From an uncultured Candidatus Melainabacteria bacterium (lineage in GTDB: Bacteria; Cyanobacteriota; Vampirovibrionia; Gastranaerophilales; Gastranaerophilaceae), in NCBI GenBank assembly GCA_934757275.1, contig CAKVLN010000001.1, positions 186,001-250,000 on the forward strand: a stretch of DNA of 64,000 nucleotides. The letters are read 5' to 3'. Positions 61,040 through 64,000 of this stretch are shown here, piece after piece; the first letter of the stretch is position 1; every line of letters starts with the position of its first letter. The notes under the pieces were generated by a model, which saw only the letters and a list, made by a program, of their open reading frames with translations, ran no database searches and was not told where the DNA came from. The translations under genes were made by a program, and so were the position numbers.

Positions 61040-61067
61040 AATGTAGGTTGGGCATTCTTGCCCAACA
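61040..61067. repeat. 28-bp direct repeat with hairpin, right of the TA module
   Basis: This copy is identical to 60299-60326 and in the same orientation. The inner hairpin (GTTGGGCA, TTCT, TGCCCAAC) could also act as a weak terminator for the toxin-antitoxin pair. Confidence 0.9.
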
Positions 61068-61098
61068 AAAACTCAACAAAAAAATATAGGAAAATTTT

Positions 61099-62536
<1,438 letters not shown>

Positions 62537-62651
62537 AGTTTTAAGAATTGTAAATATTACTAGCAAAAAATATTTTTACTGGTTTTCATGTTGATGTAAA
62601 TAGCTGAAATACTAGAAAAAATAATATATAAATATACATGAAAGGCAAATT

Positions 62652-63191
62652 ATGCAAATCTCAAAAATTACTCAACCAATGTTCACAAAAGCCCCAACAA
62701 TGTTTAAAGCAGAACCTATGCAAGGTGATGTAGTCGAAGACAAAGCACAAGAGTTAAAGACTCCAGAAAATTATGGTCGTGCGATGGTAAACTTTAAAGC
62801 TGGTACTGCAACAAGAATTTTGTGTAAACAAGATAGAGCATTAATGGAAACATTGAGTGATACGTTGGGTTTGACTAAAGATAAAGCTTTGCAATTAAGA
62901 CAAGAATTTAAAAGCTTTCTTGTAGATAATAATTATAAATCATTGAATGATGTTAAGTTTGGCGATGATAATGAAGGTTTTTTTGCGGAATGTGAATTTG
63001 TTGGTAATTTAACAAACAGAATTGCAAAAAAGATGAAATTAAACGAAATTGAAGAAGATGCATTAAATATGGAACTTGTTAAAAGAATGGACGAAAAAGA
63101 AGATTATATCCCTGGTGGTAAAGATTATTTGAAGGAAATGAATATGATGGATCATTTCTTTAGAAAGAATACTGATAAAATTTTTAATTAA
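62652..63191 (+). CDS. Hypothetical protein with FKA leader
   Basis: The 179-residue product is not recognised. Residues 1-45 are a low-complexity leader with MQISKITQPMFTKAPTMFKA, matching in style the MKIN...SFKG and LGFKT leaders of genes at 53986 and 57394. The rest is helical and charged (ALMETLSDTLGLTKDKALQL, RIAKKMKLNEIEEDALNMEL) without signal peptide or membrane helix. GAAAGGC precedes the ATG, and a terminator follows. It probably is a cytoplasmic lineage-specific protein. Confidence 0.8.
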   Translation: MQISKITQPMFTKAPTMFKAEPMQGDVVEDKAQELKTPENYGRAMVNFKAGTATRILCKQDRALMETLSDTLGLTKDKALQLRQEFKSFLVDNNYKSLNDVKFGDDNEGFFAECEFVGNLTNRIAKKMKLNEIEEDALNMELVKRMDEKEDYIPGGKDYLKEMNMMDHFFRKNTDKIFN

Positions 63192-63212
63192 GATTTAATA
63201 AAAAATAAATAA

Positions 63213-63245
63213 AAAAAAATCGGTTCATAGAGCCGATTTTTTTAT
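63213..63245 (+). terminator. Rho-independent terminator
   Basis: AAATCGG and its complement CCGATTT form a stem around a TTCATAGAG-type loop, with a long A-run before and TTTTTTT after, so it may serve both strands. Confidence 0.8.
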
Positions 63246-63290
63246 TTTCAATATAGTTAAGTACTTTCTGCTTTTATTTTTATATAGTCA

Positions 63291-63728
63291 TTATCTTATT
63301 AATGGCGGTAATGTCATACTAGCTATTATTATGGCTGGAATTAATATAAAGAAAATACATATTAAAATGCAACCACTAATCGCCCATATCTTCTGAACTT
63401 TATGAAACTCTTCAATGCTTTTCCACTTTTTGTTTTGCCAAGCCCATTTGTTGCCATTGATACCAAACCAAATCAGAATGCCAAGTAGAACAATTTTTCC
63501 AAGAATTGGAATAATGTCTAAAATTGCAATAGGGAAGATGATTAGGGTAATGTAACTTCTGTTACCTAAACCCCAAATCCATGAAAAGAAAAATGCGCCC
63601 CAGTTAAATCTTTTTGCAACGATATCTAATACCGGTGAATCTTTTCCCATACCAGAATTATTGGCAAGATTTTGTTGCTGCAAAGACTGGTTAAGTTTGT
63701 TTTTGTCATTCAAATTATTTATTTCCAT
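63291..63728 (-). CDS. Multi-pass membrane protein, DUF2628-like
   Basis: The 145-residue product has a polar Asn/Gln-rich N-terminus, then FNWGAFFFSWIWGLGNRSYI, the aromatic entry segment common in DUF2628-type and related small membrane proteins. Hydrophobic helices follow (LIIFPIAILDIIPILGKIVL, LLGILIWFGINGNKWAW, IWAISGCILICIFFILIPAI). It is an inner-membrane protein of unknown function. AAAGAGAG precedes the ATG. It lies 17 bp after the partial gene at the right edge, in the same direction, so the two may be cotranscribed. Confidence 0.82.
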   Translation of the reverse strand: MEINNLNDKNKLNQSLQQQNLANNSGMGKDSPVLDIVAKRFNWGAFFFSWIWGLGNRSYITLIIFPIAILDIIPILGKIVLLGILIWFGINGNKWAWQNKKWKSIEEFHKVQKIWAISGCILICIFFILIPAIIIASMTLPPLIR

Positions 63729-63745
63729 ACTTACTCTCTTTCTTT

Positions 63746-64000
63746 TTATTTACTTGGTTTATAAAATCTGTAAGCCTTCATTGCGCTTTTTAATATGTTT
63801 TTAGTTGTTGTATTTTCAGAATAGAACAGTGTTTCGTCCATATAGTATTCACCTAAAAGCTCATTGTTCTTAATGTTGTATATTTTTGTGCGTGATAGCT
63901 CGCTTGTCTTGTTATAATGATTTGTTGAGTTTAATTTTTTTCTTTCAGATGCTGAAACTGATGCTGCGATGTCTAAAATATCCTTCTTTTCACTAAAAGA
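63746..64000 (-). CDS. C-terminal part of a gene running off the right edge
   Basis: An open frame of 84 codons reads in from the edge and stops at 63746-63748. It contains KKDILDIAASVSASERKKLN, TKIYNIKNNELLGEYYMDET and a basic C-terminus KSAMKAYRFYKPSK. The segment looks like a beta-rich cytoplasmic or secreted protein tail. Its N-terminus is outside the window, so function cannot be judged. Confidence 0.7.
   Translation of the reverse strand, partial: SFSEKKDILDIAASVSASERKKLNSTNHYNKTSELSRTKIYNIKNNELLGEYYMDETLFYSENTTTKNILKSAMKAYRFYKPSK

Overview
This AT-rich window (about one third G+C by eye) is a bacterial chromosome segment, most likely from a flagellated, Gram-negative, non-photosynthetic relative of the Cyanobacteria of the gut type (Vampirovibrionia/Melainabacteria, Gastranaerophilales-like). 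The assignment is inference. It rests on L-ring and P-ring flagellar genes plus a secretin (an outer membrane), a MurT-type Mur ligase, paired YtxH/DUF948-like membrane proteins, prepilins starting FTLQELL, a cyanobacterial-style short sigma-70, and several long lineage-specific proteins. No tRNA, rRNA or CRISPR array was seen.

Layout. 1-6000: a very long minus-strand gene running off the left edge (EF-hand plus LysM), a TPR protein, and an 817-residue protein of unknown function. 6001-9540: repeats, an orphan ribbon-helix-helix regulator, a UDP-glucuronate decarboxylase-like enzyme and two paralogous prepilins. 9741-12677: a compact nadA-mnmA-bioB operon, all enzymes that use Fe-S clusters or sulfur. 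13298-17325: a long EF-hand/Ig-like protein, a kinase-fold protein and an ORF6N remnant. 17330-24723: murT, two DUF948/YtxH pairs, an acyltransferase and a phosphopantetheinyl transferase, and TPR and secreted proteins. 25065-32009: a type IV pilus/type II secretion operon (PilP-like, PilQ, PilB, PilC). 32120-43022: housekeeping genes fusA, uvrA, dnaG and rpoD, interrupted between uvrA and dnaG by an EcoRI-type restriction-modification pair. 43499-53092: a minus-strand flagellar operon (lytic transglycosylase, flgF, flgG, flgA, flgI, flgJ rod-binding domain, a FlgM-like ORF, flgH, flgN, flgK, flgL). 53285-64000: an MBL-fold hydrolase, a glycogen-synthase-like membrane-tailed protein, a GNAT-like protein, glmS, a HEPN/MNT toxin-antitoxin pair, ahcY and small membrane or hypothetical proteins; the last gene runs off the right edge.

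The most unusual structure is a family of intergenic elements built from arrays of an 8-bp unit. Seven copies lie at seven successive gene junctions of the flagellar operon. Each normally has two inverted arms of five octamers (RRGTGAAT) around a loop of about 60 nt, so it would form a stem of about 40 bp in the mRNA and carries stop codons in every frame. A second dialect of the same design (RRGGTAAT/RRGGGAAT) occurs elsewhere, and a 430-bp version has the arms as terminal inverted repeats around other repeat families.

Two further genome-scale signals stand out. Six genes have a -10 box exactly 6 nt before the ATG, which predicts leaderless mRNAs. The EcoRI-like system is accompanied by strong scarcity of GAATTC in the window: three sites found by eye against roughly twenty expected from composition.
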